This document shows, piece by piece, positions 25,709 through 36,600 of a DNA stretch of 46,246 bases. The notes below the pieces were generated by a model. That model was given only the letters and a program-made list of their open reading frames with translations, had not been told where the DNA came from and made no database searches. Origin of the DNA: Sphingobacteriales bacterium (GTDB taxonomy: Bacteria > Bacteroidota > Bacteroidia > Chitinophagales > Chitinophagaceae). Every line of letters starts with the position of its first letter. Position 1 is the first letter of the stretch. The position numbers and the translations under genes were made by a program. The stretch covers positions 1 to 46,246 of the forward strand of contig OMJB01000108.1 in NCBI GenBank assembly GCA_900299255.1, written 5' to 3'.

Positions 25709-28375
25709 ATGCGGAAAAAGCGAAAGAATTATATCAGTATTTTACGAACAGGGTTGTTGTTGACAGCCCTGTTCTTTTGTTTTTCTGTTTACGCTCAGCA
25801 GCAATACGAACTTAATTCAGGGTGGAAGTGCAGATGCGTGCAACAGCTGTCTGCCAAAGAAACGGGGGAGCGGATATCTGTTACATCATTCTCTCTAAAG
25901 GACTGGATGCCCGCCGTGGTGCCGGGAACAGTGCTTACTACCTTACTGCAAAACAAGCTGATTCCTGATCCGTTTTATGGAATGAATAACAGGCTGATAC
26001 CTGATATTTACGAAACAGGCAGGGCGCGGTACACTTACTGGTTTGTAAAAGAATTTTCTGAACCAATGCCTGCTGGTGGAGAAAAGGTTTGGCTGCATTT
26101 CAGAGGAATCAACTACAGTGCTGATGTTTTTCTGAACGGGCATAAACTAAATACCCAGCCAGACAGGGGTATGTACCTGAGGCAAAGCTATGAGATAACA
26201 CCTTATTTGTCTAAAGACGGTAAGAACAGGCTTGCTGTTATTGTGTATCCGCCCGATCCGGTAGGGAATCCTAACGGAGGACAGGGTGGGGACGGTACAA
26301 TTGCGCATAGTATTACCAACCAGTATACAGCCGGCTGGGATTGGATTCAGCCAATTCACGACCGGAATACCGGTTTATGGGACAAGGTAATTATCAGGAA
26401 AACGAAACAGGCACATGTAGAAAATACCCATGTAGTAACACTGGTTCCGGGCAGGCGCACACCGGATGGGAAGCAGGCTCCGGCCACGCTTAAGGTTACG
26501 ACAGAAGTTGAAAACCCCGATAGTTTTGCCGCAGTTGATGGTGTGGTCAGCTTTGAGGTGAATGGCAAAACTACCTCGCAAAAACTGAGCATAGCACCGT
26601 TGAACTCTGAGTTTGTGGAGTTTCCGGCAATGACAATTGAAGAACCCAGATTGTGGTGGCCCAATGGCGTAGGTGATCAGCCGCTGTACCATATGAAAGT
26701 AAAGTTTCTGATTAACGGTAAGCAATTGTCTGATGAAGAAGATGTGGCTTTTGGAATCCGTGAACTAAAGGCGGTGTGGAACACGCATACCAGCAGCAGG
26801 GAAATCAGTGTGAATGGCCAGAAGATATTTATCAAGGGCGGCAATTGGATAGTAAGTGATGCTATGCTACGGTTCTCAAAAGAAAGGTATGATGCAGAAG
26901 TACATTACCATAAAGATATGAACCTGAATATGATCAGGGTTTGGGGTGGCGGTATTACTGAAAGGCCCGAATTTTATGAGGCGTGTGACAAGTATGGTAT
27001 TCTTGTGTTTCAGGATTTCTCGGTGTCGGGAGACTGTAACGGGCGATGGTATGATCCGCTGAAAAAAGAGGATACACTGGCACGCAGAAAGTATCCTGAT
27101 GATCATGGATTATTTATTGAGTCGCTGGAAGATCAGATCAAAATGCTGCGCAACCATCCGTCTCTGGCTATATGGTGTGGCGGCAACGAAATCCGCCCAC
27201 CAGCAGATGTACTGAAACAACTCCGCGATTCATTATTGCCCCGCTTGGACGGCACCCGCTTTTTCTTCGAATACTCTAATGACGACAGTATGTCATTGCA
27301 CAGCGGAGACGGGCCGTATACCATCCAGTCTGACAGGTATTTCTGGGAGCACAGGTCCTTTCCGTTTAATTCCGAAATAGGTTCAGTAGGAGTAGGAGAT
27401 AGGGAGTCCATCGAACGGTTTGTGCCAAAAGAGCATCAGGTTGTACCCAGATACGATCAGGTGAACAGAAAGTGGATAATAGACTCAGTGTGGCAATACC
27501 ATAAGTATAGCGGATATGATTCTTCGGTTGAAGCATATGGCCATCCTGCCGACATCAGGGATTTTGGAATGAAGGCTCAGTTGGTGAATTATAATCAATA
27601 CAGGTCACTTATAGAATCGTTCAGTGCGCATATGTGGGACTGGTACACAGGCGTAATCATCTGGAAGACACAAAACCCGTGGACTGCTATGGTAGGGCAG
27701 ATGTATGATGTGTACCTTGACCCGAATGCTTGCCTGTTTGGCCTGCAGCAGGGGGCAAAGCCCTTACACATGATGTACGATCCTGTGAGAAACGATGTTA
27801 TTGTGGTAAACAACGGATTCAGGAAAGCAGAAGGATTAAAAGCGGTAACTACATTAGTTGATTTTAAAGGGAGACAGTTAGTAATCAATGAATCTGATTG
27901 CAACATAGGTGCGAATAAGCCGATGGTAGTGTGGCATGCAAAATCTGCTGTTGATTCGCAGTTCAGGCGCGAAGGCGGTTTTTTGTATTTGTCATTACAG
28001 GATAAAAACACGGGAAAAGAACTTGATGATAATTTGTACTGGATGCCAGATGCTGCCAAAATGTACTCGGGACTGGGTAAAATGCCTGATGCGGCAGTAA
28101 AAATCAAGGCTAAAAAGAAGGGCGCAGGTAAGATTGAAGTCACTATCTCCAACTCCGCAGTTGGGCCGGTTGCCTTTTTTATACGAGCTTCGCTGATAGA
28201 TTCCAATACTTACGACCGTATATTACCAGCTTTCTCCAATAATAACTATATTTCGGTGTTGCCGGGTAAGTCGAAGACAGTGCAGATAGAATTTACACCC
28301 GTGAAAGGTGTAGTGCCCGTGGTGGATGTGGAAGGATGGAATGTGGAAGAACAATTTATAGAACCAGAAGAGTGA
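25709..28375 (+). CDS. Secreted GH2 glycosidase (beta-mannosidase / exo-glucosaminidase-like)
   Basis: 888 aa from ATG 25709 (an in-frame TTG precedes it). Signal peptide ends ~SVYAQQ. Domain order is GH2 sugar-binding (HFRGINYSADVFLNGHKL), immunoglobulin-like (to ~350), TIM barrel, then C-terminal beta domains. The AGWDWIQPIHDRNTGLWDKV segment is shared by mannosylglycoprotein endo-beta-mannosidase and CsxA-type exo-glucosaminidase subgroups. The acid/base is E494 (WCGGNEIRPP) and the nucleophile candidate is E556 (FNSEIG). As I recall, CsxA proteins have Asp at the acid/base position, so the N-E pair here favours a beta-mannosidase-like activity, but hexosamine specificity is not excluded. 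It ends 4 bp before the GH20 gene, so both are one operon. No T9SS domain, so it is likely periplasmic. Confidence 0.85.
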   Translation: MRKKRKNYISILRTGLLLTALFFCFSVYAQQQYELNSGWKCRCVQQLSAKETGERISVTSFSLKDWMPAVVPGTVLTTLLQNKLIPDPFYGMNNRLIPDIYETGRARYTYWFVKEFSEPMPAGGEKVWLHFRGINYSADVFLNGHKLNTQPDRGMYLRQSYEITPYLSKDGKNRLAVIVYPPDPVGNPNGGQGGDGTIAHSITNQYTAGWDWIQPIHDRNTGLWDKVIIRKTKQAHVENTHVVTLVPGRRTPDGKQAPATLKVTTEVENPDSFAAVDGVVSFEVNGKTTSQKLSIAPLNSEFVEFPAMTIEEPRLWWPNGVGDQPLYHMKVKFLINGKQLSDEEDVAFGIRELKAVWNTHTSSREISVNGQKIFIKGGNWIVSDAMLRFSKERYDAEVHYHKDMNLNMIRVWGGGITERPEFYEACDKYGILVFQDFSVSGDCNGRWYDPLKKEDTLARRKYPDDHGLFIESLEDQIKMLRNHPSLAIWCGGNEIRPPADVLKQLRDSLLPRLDGTRFFFEYSNDDSMSLHSGDGPYTIQSDRYFWEHRSFPFNSEIGSVGVGDRESIERFVPKEHQVVPRYDQVNRKWIIDSVWQYHKYSGYDSSVEAYGHPADIRDFGMKAQLVNYNQYRSLIESFSAHMWDWYTGVIIWKTQNPWTAMVGQMYDVYLDPNACLFGLQQGAKPLHMMYDPVRNDVIVVNNGFRKAEGLKAVTTLVDFKGRQLVINESDCNIGANKPMVVWHAKSAVDSQFRREGGFLYLSLQDKNTGKELDDNLYWMPDAAKMYSGLGKMPDAAVKIKAKKKGAGKIEVTISNSAVGPVAFFIRASLIDSNTYDRILPAFSNNNYISVLPGKSKTVQIEFTPVKGVVPVVDVEGWNVEEQFIEPEE

Positions 28376-28379
28376 TATT

Positions 28380-30233
28380 ATGAAGCAGATTATTTTGATG
28401 TTGCTGGTGGCCTTTTCGGCACCTGTTTTTGCCCAAGCTGATGCCAATCTGGGAATCATTCCCGCACCTGTATCAGTTAAGAAATACAAAGGAAATTTCA
28501 GGCTCACATCTGAGACCATTATTATGACCGATTCGCCCAACCACAGAGCTGTCAGGTATTTCGCCGACTATCTAAAGAAGAGTGGCATGGGTAACAGCAT
28601 CACCGATATGACGATGCTTGATGAACGCCACAGAGTTAATAAGAACGTGATTGTTTTGGCTTTGAACTTCAAAGGAGACCTGCCATCGGAGGGGTATGAA
28701 CTGGATATCAATGAAGATAAGATTGTACTTAACGGCAGGTATGCTGGCCTGTTTTATGGTGTTCAGTCACTGATTCAGCTTATCAAACCGGTGAGTGCCG
28801 GTAATGCACTGATACCGTGTGCATATGTAAAAGATTACCCCAGGTTTAGCTATCGAGGTATGCACCTGGATGTGTCGCGTCATTTTTTTGATGTGGATTA
28901 CGTAAAACGATATATAGATATTATGTCGTTTTACAAACTCAATCATTTTCACTGGCATCTGACAGACGATCAGGGATGGAGGATAGAAATAAAAAAGTAT
29001 CCGAAACTGACTGAAGTTGGTAGTAAGCGGGCCCAGACAAAGATAGGAAGCCAGTCGAAAGGTGACCCTGACCTGTACGACAATACGCCCTATGAAGGCT
29101 TCTATACTCAGGACCAGATAAGAGAAATTGTTGCCTATGCTGATGCCAGATTTATTACCGTGGTACCGGAAATTGAAATGCCGGGGCATTCAATGGCAGC
29201 AGTAGCGTCGTATCCCGAACTTAGCTGCGATCCCACAAGATCATATAAAGTGGGAGATCACTGGGGTGAGTTCAAGGATGTGTATTGCCCATCGGAAGAG
29301 ACTTTTAGGATAATGGGTGAGATACTGAATGAGGTATTTGAACTGTTCCCCGGCAGGTATATTCATATTGGCGGGGATGAGGTACCAAAAGATGCATGGA
29401 AGGCATCGGAATTTTGTAAACAGCTGATTACCGACCGCAACCTGAAAGATGCAGAAGGACTCCAAAGCTATTTTATTTCAAGAATGGAACGTTACATCAA
29501 CGCACAGCACCACAGCATTATTGGCTGGGACGAAATACTGGAGGGAGGGCTTGCGCCCAATGCAACAGTAATGAGCTGGCGGGGTGAAAAAGGCGGTATC
29601 AGCGCGGCTCAGCAGGGGCATGACGTAATAATGACACCCGGCAGCGGCGGTTTATATTTTGATCATGCGCAGTCTAAATCAACGCAGGAGCCGCTGGCAA
29701 TAGGTGGCAATGCGCCCCTTTCTAAGACATATGCCTATGACCCGGTGCCAGCTGTATTGGGCAAGGATGAACAGAAACATGTGATAGGTGTACAGGCAAA
29801 TCTGTGGACAGAGTATATGGCGACAAATTCGAAAGCCGATTATATGTTGCTGCCCAGAATGCTGGCCTTATCTGAGGTTGCGTGGACACCCGTGAAAAAC
29901 AAAGATTTCAGGAATTTCTCAGAACAGCGGCTTCCGGGGCATCTAGCTAGAATTGAAAACAAGGGGTATAATTTCAGGGTGCCTGTCGCTATTGGTGCAT
30001 CAGATACTACACTCACAGGCGCTAAATTCACTATGGAACTCGCTCCATCTGTAGAAGGGGCTAAAATTTACTACACCATTGATGGATATGCGCCAAGAGA
30101 GACCGACCTTGTTTATACTGAGCCTGTAAAGATCACTGTGCCGCAGGGTAAAGAGATCGAGTTTAAAACAATTGTGATTACACCAGCAGGCAAAAGAAGC
30201 AATGTAACTACCGCAAAACTGTCCAACAAATAA
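28380..30233 (+). CDS. GH20 beta-N-acetylhexosaminidase
   Basis: 617 aa with signal peptide MKQIILMLLVAFSAPVFAQ. An N-terminal GH20b domain (~20-140) starts IIPAPVSVKKYKGNF. The catalytic TIM barrel follows: YRGMHLDVSRHFF, HFHWHLTDDQGWRIEI, PEIEMPGHSMAA, and the acid/base pair D333-E334 in IGGDEVPKDAW; W-x-E at LWTEYM and WT near ~480-500 close the active site. The last ~90 aa (SDTTLTGAKFTMEL...IYYTIDGYAPRETD) are a beta-sandwich of the CHB_HEX_C type. It would remove terminal GlcNAc/GalNAc using substrate-assisted retaining catalysis. Placed 4 bp after the GH2 gene, the pair would trim exposed Man/GlcNAc residues of N-glycans or chitin-derived oligomers. Confidence 0.93.
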   Translation: MKQIILMLLVAFSAPVFAQADANLGIIPAPVSVKKYKGNFRLTSETIIMTDSPNHRAVRYFADYLKKSGMGNSITDMTMLDERHRVNKNVIVLALNFKGDLPSEGYELDINEDKIVLNGRYAGLFYGVQSLIQLIKPVSAGNALIPCAYVKDYPRFSYRGMHLDVSRHFFDVDYVKRYIDIMSFYKLNHFHWHLTDDQGWRIEIKKYPKLTEVGSKRAQTKIGSQSKGDPDLYDNTPYEGFYTQDQIREIVAYADARFITVVPEIEMPGHSMAAVASYPELSCDPTRSYKVGDHWGEFKDVYCPSEETFRIMGEILNEVFELFPGRYIHIGGDEVPKDAWKASEFCKQLITDRNLKDAEGLQSYFISRMERYINAQHHSIIGWDEILEGGLAPNATVMSWRGEKGGISAAQQGHDVIMTPGSGGLYFDHAQSKSTQEPLAIGGNAPLSKTYAYDPVPAVLGKDEQKHVIGVQANLWTEYMATNSKADYMLLPRMLALSEVAWTPVKNKDFRNFSEQRLPGHLARIENKGYNFRVPVAIGASDTTLTGAKFTMELAPSVEGAKIYYTIDGYAPRETDLVYTEPVKITVPQGKEIEFKTIVITPAGKRSNVTTAKLSNK

Positions 30234-30697
30234 CCGGTAATTAGTGCTCCGAAACCGTTATTAGTGGCTCATTATGCCGTTTTTTAACGGTACCCGTTTA
30301 CCGTTTAAAAAGGTACAAAATACCGTTAAATGGCGGTGAAAAAATCCGCCGGCGCGGCCTAAGTTTGCATCGATGTTAGTTTAAATACTAAGGACACAAC
30401 ATAGCTGGATTATTGAATGGATTTTTGGGTAAGGTCTGTTTCATTTTCTGCTCGTTGTGTTCTTTTTATTTTGGCGATTCCCCCCGGTTTTTGTGGTACA
30501 GTTACAGTATGCAAATTGGCTATGTTACTGTCGAATATTGAAAATTTTAATTAGAAGATCCTTCCTGCTGAATATTTTCGCATATTGTTCCTTTTATCAC
30601 ATATTTTTATTAAATTTGAATCTTTAAGTTCACATGGTTTATGTTGTGGTAGCCTTGTAAAAAAATGACCCGTTTTTATACATAGAGTCGACTTATT
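30234..30697. other. Intergenic region before giant repeat protein 2
   Basis: 464 bp without a convincing gene. The first part carries palindrome-rich element B (30277-30371). The rest is AT-rich; a TAgcCTTG box at 30650-30657 resembles the Bacteroidota -7 element (7 of 8 bases) 40 bp before the ATG at 30698, but no clear -33 element was found. No terminator with a T tract was seen after the GH20 stop, although the element could act as one. Confidence 0.5.
30277..30371 (-). repeat. Palindrome-rich element, copy B
   Basis: Read on the minus strand it runs from gatgc to aacgg in 95 nt, like copy A (97 nt), and shares the exact 16-mer taccgttaaaaaacgg (plus-strand positions 30277-30292) plus a CGGCGG block near the other end. 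Read on the plus strand, 30299-30336 also matches copy A 11575-11612 at 32 of 38 positions, because the element is internally palindromic; so orientation is uncertain. It begins 43 bp after the GH20 stop. Confidence 0.6.
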
Positions 30698-33600
30698 ATG
30701 AGGTATTTTCACTTTCGAGTAGTATTCTTATTTGCAGTTTTCTTTTCACTTTTAGGTATTAACCTGTTTGCCCAGCAACCAGCTGTGCTTAACGGGCAGT
30801 CACTTTTGTCAACTGCAGGCAATTACACTTCTTTTACTCCTGAAAAAAGGCTGGTCACTGACGAGGTGGTTGCCAATAACAGGGGATATGAGCAGCACCC
30901 GGAGATGGGATTGCTATATGATGGCGCACCTTGCAGCAACTGTTTTGAGTTACTGGATAAGCGAACAGAAAACACAAAGACATTCAGAAAGGCTGGCAAC
31001 AGTAATGAGGTTATGATGCAGACCGGTTCAGGCCCGCTGCACTACAGAGGGGCAAATGGCGAATGGCTCACCATAAAATCCAGGTTGAGGCCAGATAATG
31101 CTAGGGCAGGTGTATTTACAGCAAACGAGCAGCCTGCACCGGTGACTATTGACATTCAGAACAGATTGAGTTCCATTGGTAAAGATGCCAGGAGTTTTCA
31201 GTTCAATAACAATCTGGAGCTGGTATTTGTAAATGCAGACGGTACAGAGCAAAACCTGGGTGTTGCTGATTTTTCGCATTATACAGCTGGTGATGACGGT
31301 GTGTACATTACAAATGCATGGCCGGGGATAGATGCAGAGATGCTGGTAGTTCGCGGCGCGGTTAAAACGAATTTCCTGATCAATCATGCATTGCCGGCAT
31401 ATGCTTCGGGCAGTTTGCATATACGGGATCATTTTAAGTTATCAGATGGGTTAAGGCTGAATGTACACGACGAAGACAAAAAGCATCATCGTGGGAATAT
31501 GTATATCAACGGTCCCAAAGGTGCGCCGTTGTATGAGATTTCAGCAGCCGTTGCTTTTGAAAAGGCCGCAGGCAGGAGTTCGCTCAGAATGCTTGAATAT
31601 GCTGCCGAAGGAAATACAGTTGACATTGTAGTACCGGGTAATTTCCTGAACAGGGCAGCAGCTTCATATCCTGTTGTAATTGACCCGCTGGTAAGCTTTG
31701 CTACCAGTACAACTATAGCTGGGCCCAAATACAGCCCAACCTGGACTTCAGGGTGTACGTACAACAATGCGGCAACTGTGCCGGCAAGAGTTACCGTAAC
31801 TGATGTGCAATTCACTTTTCAGTATGTGGCTAGTGGTGGCGCACTTACTAATAACGGCGCATACGATTTCAAGTTAGGCACCTGCCGTAGCCCTGCACCA
31901 TCCACTTTGTACTGGAACTGCAGCAGCGGGCTGCCCGGCACATGTGATGCAGTAGGCGCAACGATATTTGCAGGCCAGATAGAGCCATGTATACCGCCGC
32001 CGATATGCGCTAATTACGACCTGAATATTGTTTTTGAATTTTATCAGAACTATGCATCCACCAGTGGGTGTAGCCCCACTTATATTTCTGCGGGTACACC
32101 TCTTACCATTACTGTGTTTGGCAGAACGGTTGAGGCTACAGGCATTGGTGCAACGTCCTCAAGCATATGCCAGGGCCAGTCAACTACTCTGAGTGCGTCT
32201 ACCTTGTATGGCGTGCCTCCCTATTCCTATTCGTGGGCTCCCGGCGGTGGAACAGGTTCCACTTTTACTGTAAGCCCATCAACTACTACCACATATACAC
32301 TTACAGTTTCAGATGCGTGTGGCAATGTTGCTTCCGGCACAAAAACGATTAATTTAAACCCTGTTTATGCAATAACCGGCCAGACGACTATTTGCTCGGG
32401 TGGCAGTTCAACCCTGAGTTGTACTCCAGGTGGAGGAAGCTGGTCGAGCAATAACCTGTCAGTGGCAACTGTGGGTGCTTCCAGTGGTGTTGTTACCGGA
32501 GGATCTTTAGGTACTGCTATTATTTCATACACCTCGCCAATGGGGTGCGTGTCTACTACGCCCGTTAATGTGATTCTTCCTGTTGCAGCTATATCTGGTT
32601 ATATGGTGGTGTGCCAAGGCAGCACAACAACACTCAGTGATGCTACGCCAGGTGGTACCTGGAGCAGTAGCAATACTGCGATTGGCACAGTGGGCTCAGT
32701 ATCTGGTGTGGCGGCTGGTATTACTGCCGGTACCGCAACCATTTCGTATACAACCACTGCAGGTGCCGGATGTACCGCAACGGCTGTGTTAACAGTAAAT
32801 CCGCTGTCGCCTATAACAGGCACTGCAAATATCTGTGTGGGCGGAACAACAACGCTTACTGACATTGTACCGGGTGGTACCTGGAGCAGCAGCAATTCAG
32901 CAGTAGCCAGTGTAGGTGCTTTTACCGGAGTTGTATCTGGTGTATCTGCGGGCACTGCAACAATTACTTACACAACACCTACAGGGTGCCGTGCCACAAT
33001 GTCAATAGTTGTAAACCTGCTGAGCCCCATATCTGGAACAACCAGTATCTGCCAGGGCAATTCTTCACTGCTGAGTAACCTGGCAGGCGGAGGGTCATGG
33101 TCCAGCAGTTCGCCTTCTATCGCTTCCATCGGTTCTTCTACCGGATTGGTAACTGGCAACGCCTCGGGCGTAGCGACTATTACTTATGCAATTCCCGCAG
33201 GTTGTTTAACAACAACTAGTGTGACAGTGAATCCTATTGGGCCTGTATCGGGTTCTCCTAATCTGTGTGTCGGCGGTACTTCTGTATTGAGCGACGTAGG
33301 CGGGCCAGGCACCTGGACGAGCAGCAACACTTCTGTAGCCACTGTGGGTGGCAGCTCGGGCGTAGCAACAGGTATTGCATTAGGTACAGCAACTATCAGT
33401 TATGTATCTGCAGCTGGATGTACTGCAAATATTACAGTTAATGTAGGATTACCTACACCTATTACCGGAACTGCAAATGTTTGCCAGGGAAGCACAACAG
33501 CATTATTCAACAGTACTCCGGGTGGTACCTGGTCAAGTGCCAATCCTTCTTTGGCCACTGTAGGAGCTTCAACAGGTGTAGTTTCAGGTGTGTCGGGCGG

Positions 33601-36600
33601 AGTAGTTGCTGTTTCTTATACCAATCCATCGGGCTGTACCGTTTCAACCCCGGTAACAGTTAATTCCAACCCACCTATTGGAGGTGCATCTCTTGTGTGT
33701 ATGGGTACAACCAGCACGCTTACCAGCACAGCTGGTGGTGGTACCTGGGTTTCATCGGCTCCGGGCATCGTAGGCATTGCTGCTTCATCCGGATTAGTAA
33801 CAGGTATTGCTGCCGGAAGTGCGGTAATAACCTATACGACACCTGCGGGTTGCGTAAACTCAACTACAATAACAGTGAATGTACCGGCGGCGATAACAGG
33901 AGTTCCTTCGGCATGCCAGGGTAACACAACGACACTAAGTAATGCAGTGCCGGGTGGCACGTGGAGCAGTTCCAATCCTTCTGTTGCTACGATAGTATCA
34001 ACCACAGGCCTGGTAAGTGGCCTGGCAGGAGGTACTGCAACTATCAGCTATAGTTCGGCAGGAGGTTGTGTTGCGCTGCAGGCGGTAACGATTAATCCTA
34101 TATCACCGGTAACAGGTGCTGGCACCATATGTGCCGGCGATGTAATTACACTGAGTGATGCTACACCTGGTGGCACATGGTCTAGTTCTATACCTTCGGT
34201 TGCTACTGTTACATCAACAGGCAGTGTGACCGGTATGAGTGCAGGCAGTACCAGTATCATTTATACCACTCCGGCTGGTTGTACAGCATCTGCTTCAGTT
34301 GGTGTCAATCCGGCTCCGGCGCCTATCACCGGCGGAACACTTGTTTGTGTAACTACCACATTAAGCGATTCAGTTCCGGGCGGAACATGGACATCCAGCA
34401 ATCCTTTAATAGCAGTTGTAGGGCCAACCACAGGCCTGGTAACAGGTGTGGGCCCGGGAGTAGTTACAATAACATATACACTTACTGGCGGCTGTACTGA
34501 AACTGTGCTGGTGACAGTCAATCCGCTCACAGCAATATCTGGTGTGCCTAATGTATGCCAGGGAAGCAATACAACGCTTACTTATCCGCAGCCGGGTGGT
34601 ACCTGGTCTAGCCTTAATCCAGCCGTAGCGACTGTTGGGTCGCTGACAGGTGTAGTTACCGGTATAGCTCCGGGCAGTGCTATTGTTAAGTACACTACTT
34701 CCACCGGCTGTGCGGCTTCTGTATTGGTAAATGTCTTCCCGATATCTCCTGTTGCAGGTGTGCCGGTGGTATGCCAGGGCAGCACTACAACTCTTTCTGA
34801 TCCGGTTGCAGGCGGAACCTGGAGCACTTCAGATCCATCTATAGGTGCCGTGGGAGCTACTACGGGTATCGTGACCGGAACCGGTGCAGGCACCGTGCTG
34901 ATACAATACACAACAGCTTCAGGTTGTGCTGCAGGCGTGGTGGTTACGGTCAATCCTCTGGCGCCAATTACTGGTACACCGGTTGTATGTGATGGTAGTT
35001 CATCAGCTTTGAGCGATGCGGTACCTGGTGGTACCTGGAGCAGTGTGCTTCCGGGCGTGGCTTCGGTTGATCCTTCGACAGGTTTGGTTACCGGTGTCAG
35101 TGCAGGTACAACAACTATCAGGTATACAACCGGCGCGGGCTGTGTTGCCAGCCAGCTGTTTACGGTAAATGCACAGCCATCGGCTATTGGTGGCAGCACT
35201 ATTGTATGCCAGGGTAATACCACAACACTGGCCAACGCCGTACCTGGTGGTACCTGGGCCAGCAGTAATCCTGCAATTGTAAATGTTACCGGTCCGCTCA
35301 CAGGTATTATTACTGGGGTAAATCCGGGTACAGCTGATATTACTTATACTACAACGGGCGGTTGCAATGCTACCATTACCGAAACTGTTTATCCGCTATC
35401 GCCAATCACAGGGCCAGCCAATGTATGTGTAGGCAGTAATGTAACATTGAATAATGCTGTTTCGGGCGGAGCATGGAGCAGTTCTGTAACTGGTATTGCC
35501 ACTGTTGACCCGGCGGCCGGAGTTGTAACTGGTACAGGTGCAGGTACAGCAACAATAAGTTATACCACCACCATGGGCTGTGTGGCCACATTTACTGAAA
35601 ACGTGCATCCGCTGCCATCAGCAATAGGAGGCACGCCTAAGGTATGCATAGGTAGCACTACGGTACTGACCAATACGCTTGCGGGCGGAACCTGGAGTAC
35701 TGCGAATCCTGCAGTTGCAACTGTAACCTCCGGTACAGGCATTGTGGCCGGTATTACTGCTGATACAGTTACCATTACCTATACTTCAACATCGGGTTGC
35801 TTTATGCGGATACTGGTAACGGTAAATCCGCTGCCAGCGTCTATAACGGGCGTTACTTCCATATGCCAGGGTGAAACATCACTGCTGAGCGACGCTACCG
35901 CAAGCGGCACATGGAGTTCTACAGCACCGGGTATTGCTCCTGTTGGTTCCATGTCCGGCATAGTGAGCGGCCTTGCGCCTGGTACTGCCAATATTAAGTA
36001 CACCACTCCCGAAGGCTGTTATGCACTTACAACCTTTGTGGTTAATCCGCTTCCGGCAGCTATTACCGGCACAAGGGTAGTGTGCGAGGGTGCAAATACT
36101 ACTTTGTTTAATAGCCTGTCCGGCGGGTTATGGCTGAGTGCCGCACCTGCAATAGCCACTATAGGCGCATCATCGGGTGTGCTGGCGGGTATCGCAGCAG
36201 GCACTACTGTTGTGACCTATGTTACCGCTGCCGGTTGCTCAGTTACAGCTTCGGTTACGGTTAACCCGACACCTGTTTTGACTGGTTCTAATTTTACTAA
36301 TCCCACCACCTGTGTTACCAGCGACGGAACCATTACTCTTCGCGGGCTTGTGGCAGGTCAGGCTTATACTGTTAACTATACTTTTGGCAGTACGCCCGTG
36401 ACATTAGTGTTAACGGCAGGTGTTTCCGGAAGTGTAATTATAACAGGGCTGGCAATAGGTACTTATACCAATTTCACTGTTACTAATTTATCGGGCTGTA
36501 CGTCGGCAGTGCTGGCAGGGCCTGTAGTGCTGGTGAATCCGGCTCCGCCGACAGTGCCTGTAGCAGGCAGCAACTCGCCTCTGTGCGATGGCGCTGAGCT

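Noticed and set aside
23326-35301. Several minus-strand open frames of 100-240 codons in the giant genes
   Set aside because: They are Pro/Val/Thr-rich shadows that arise because the repeats avoid stop codons in that frame; they recur with each repeat.
18304-36265. Regularly spaced repeats as a possible CRISPR array
   Set aside because: The periodicity is ~216-219 bp, lies in frame in coding sequence and has no direct-repeat/spacer structure.
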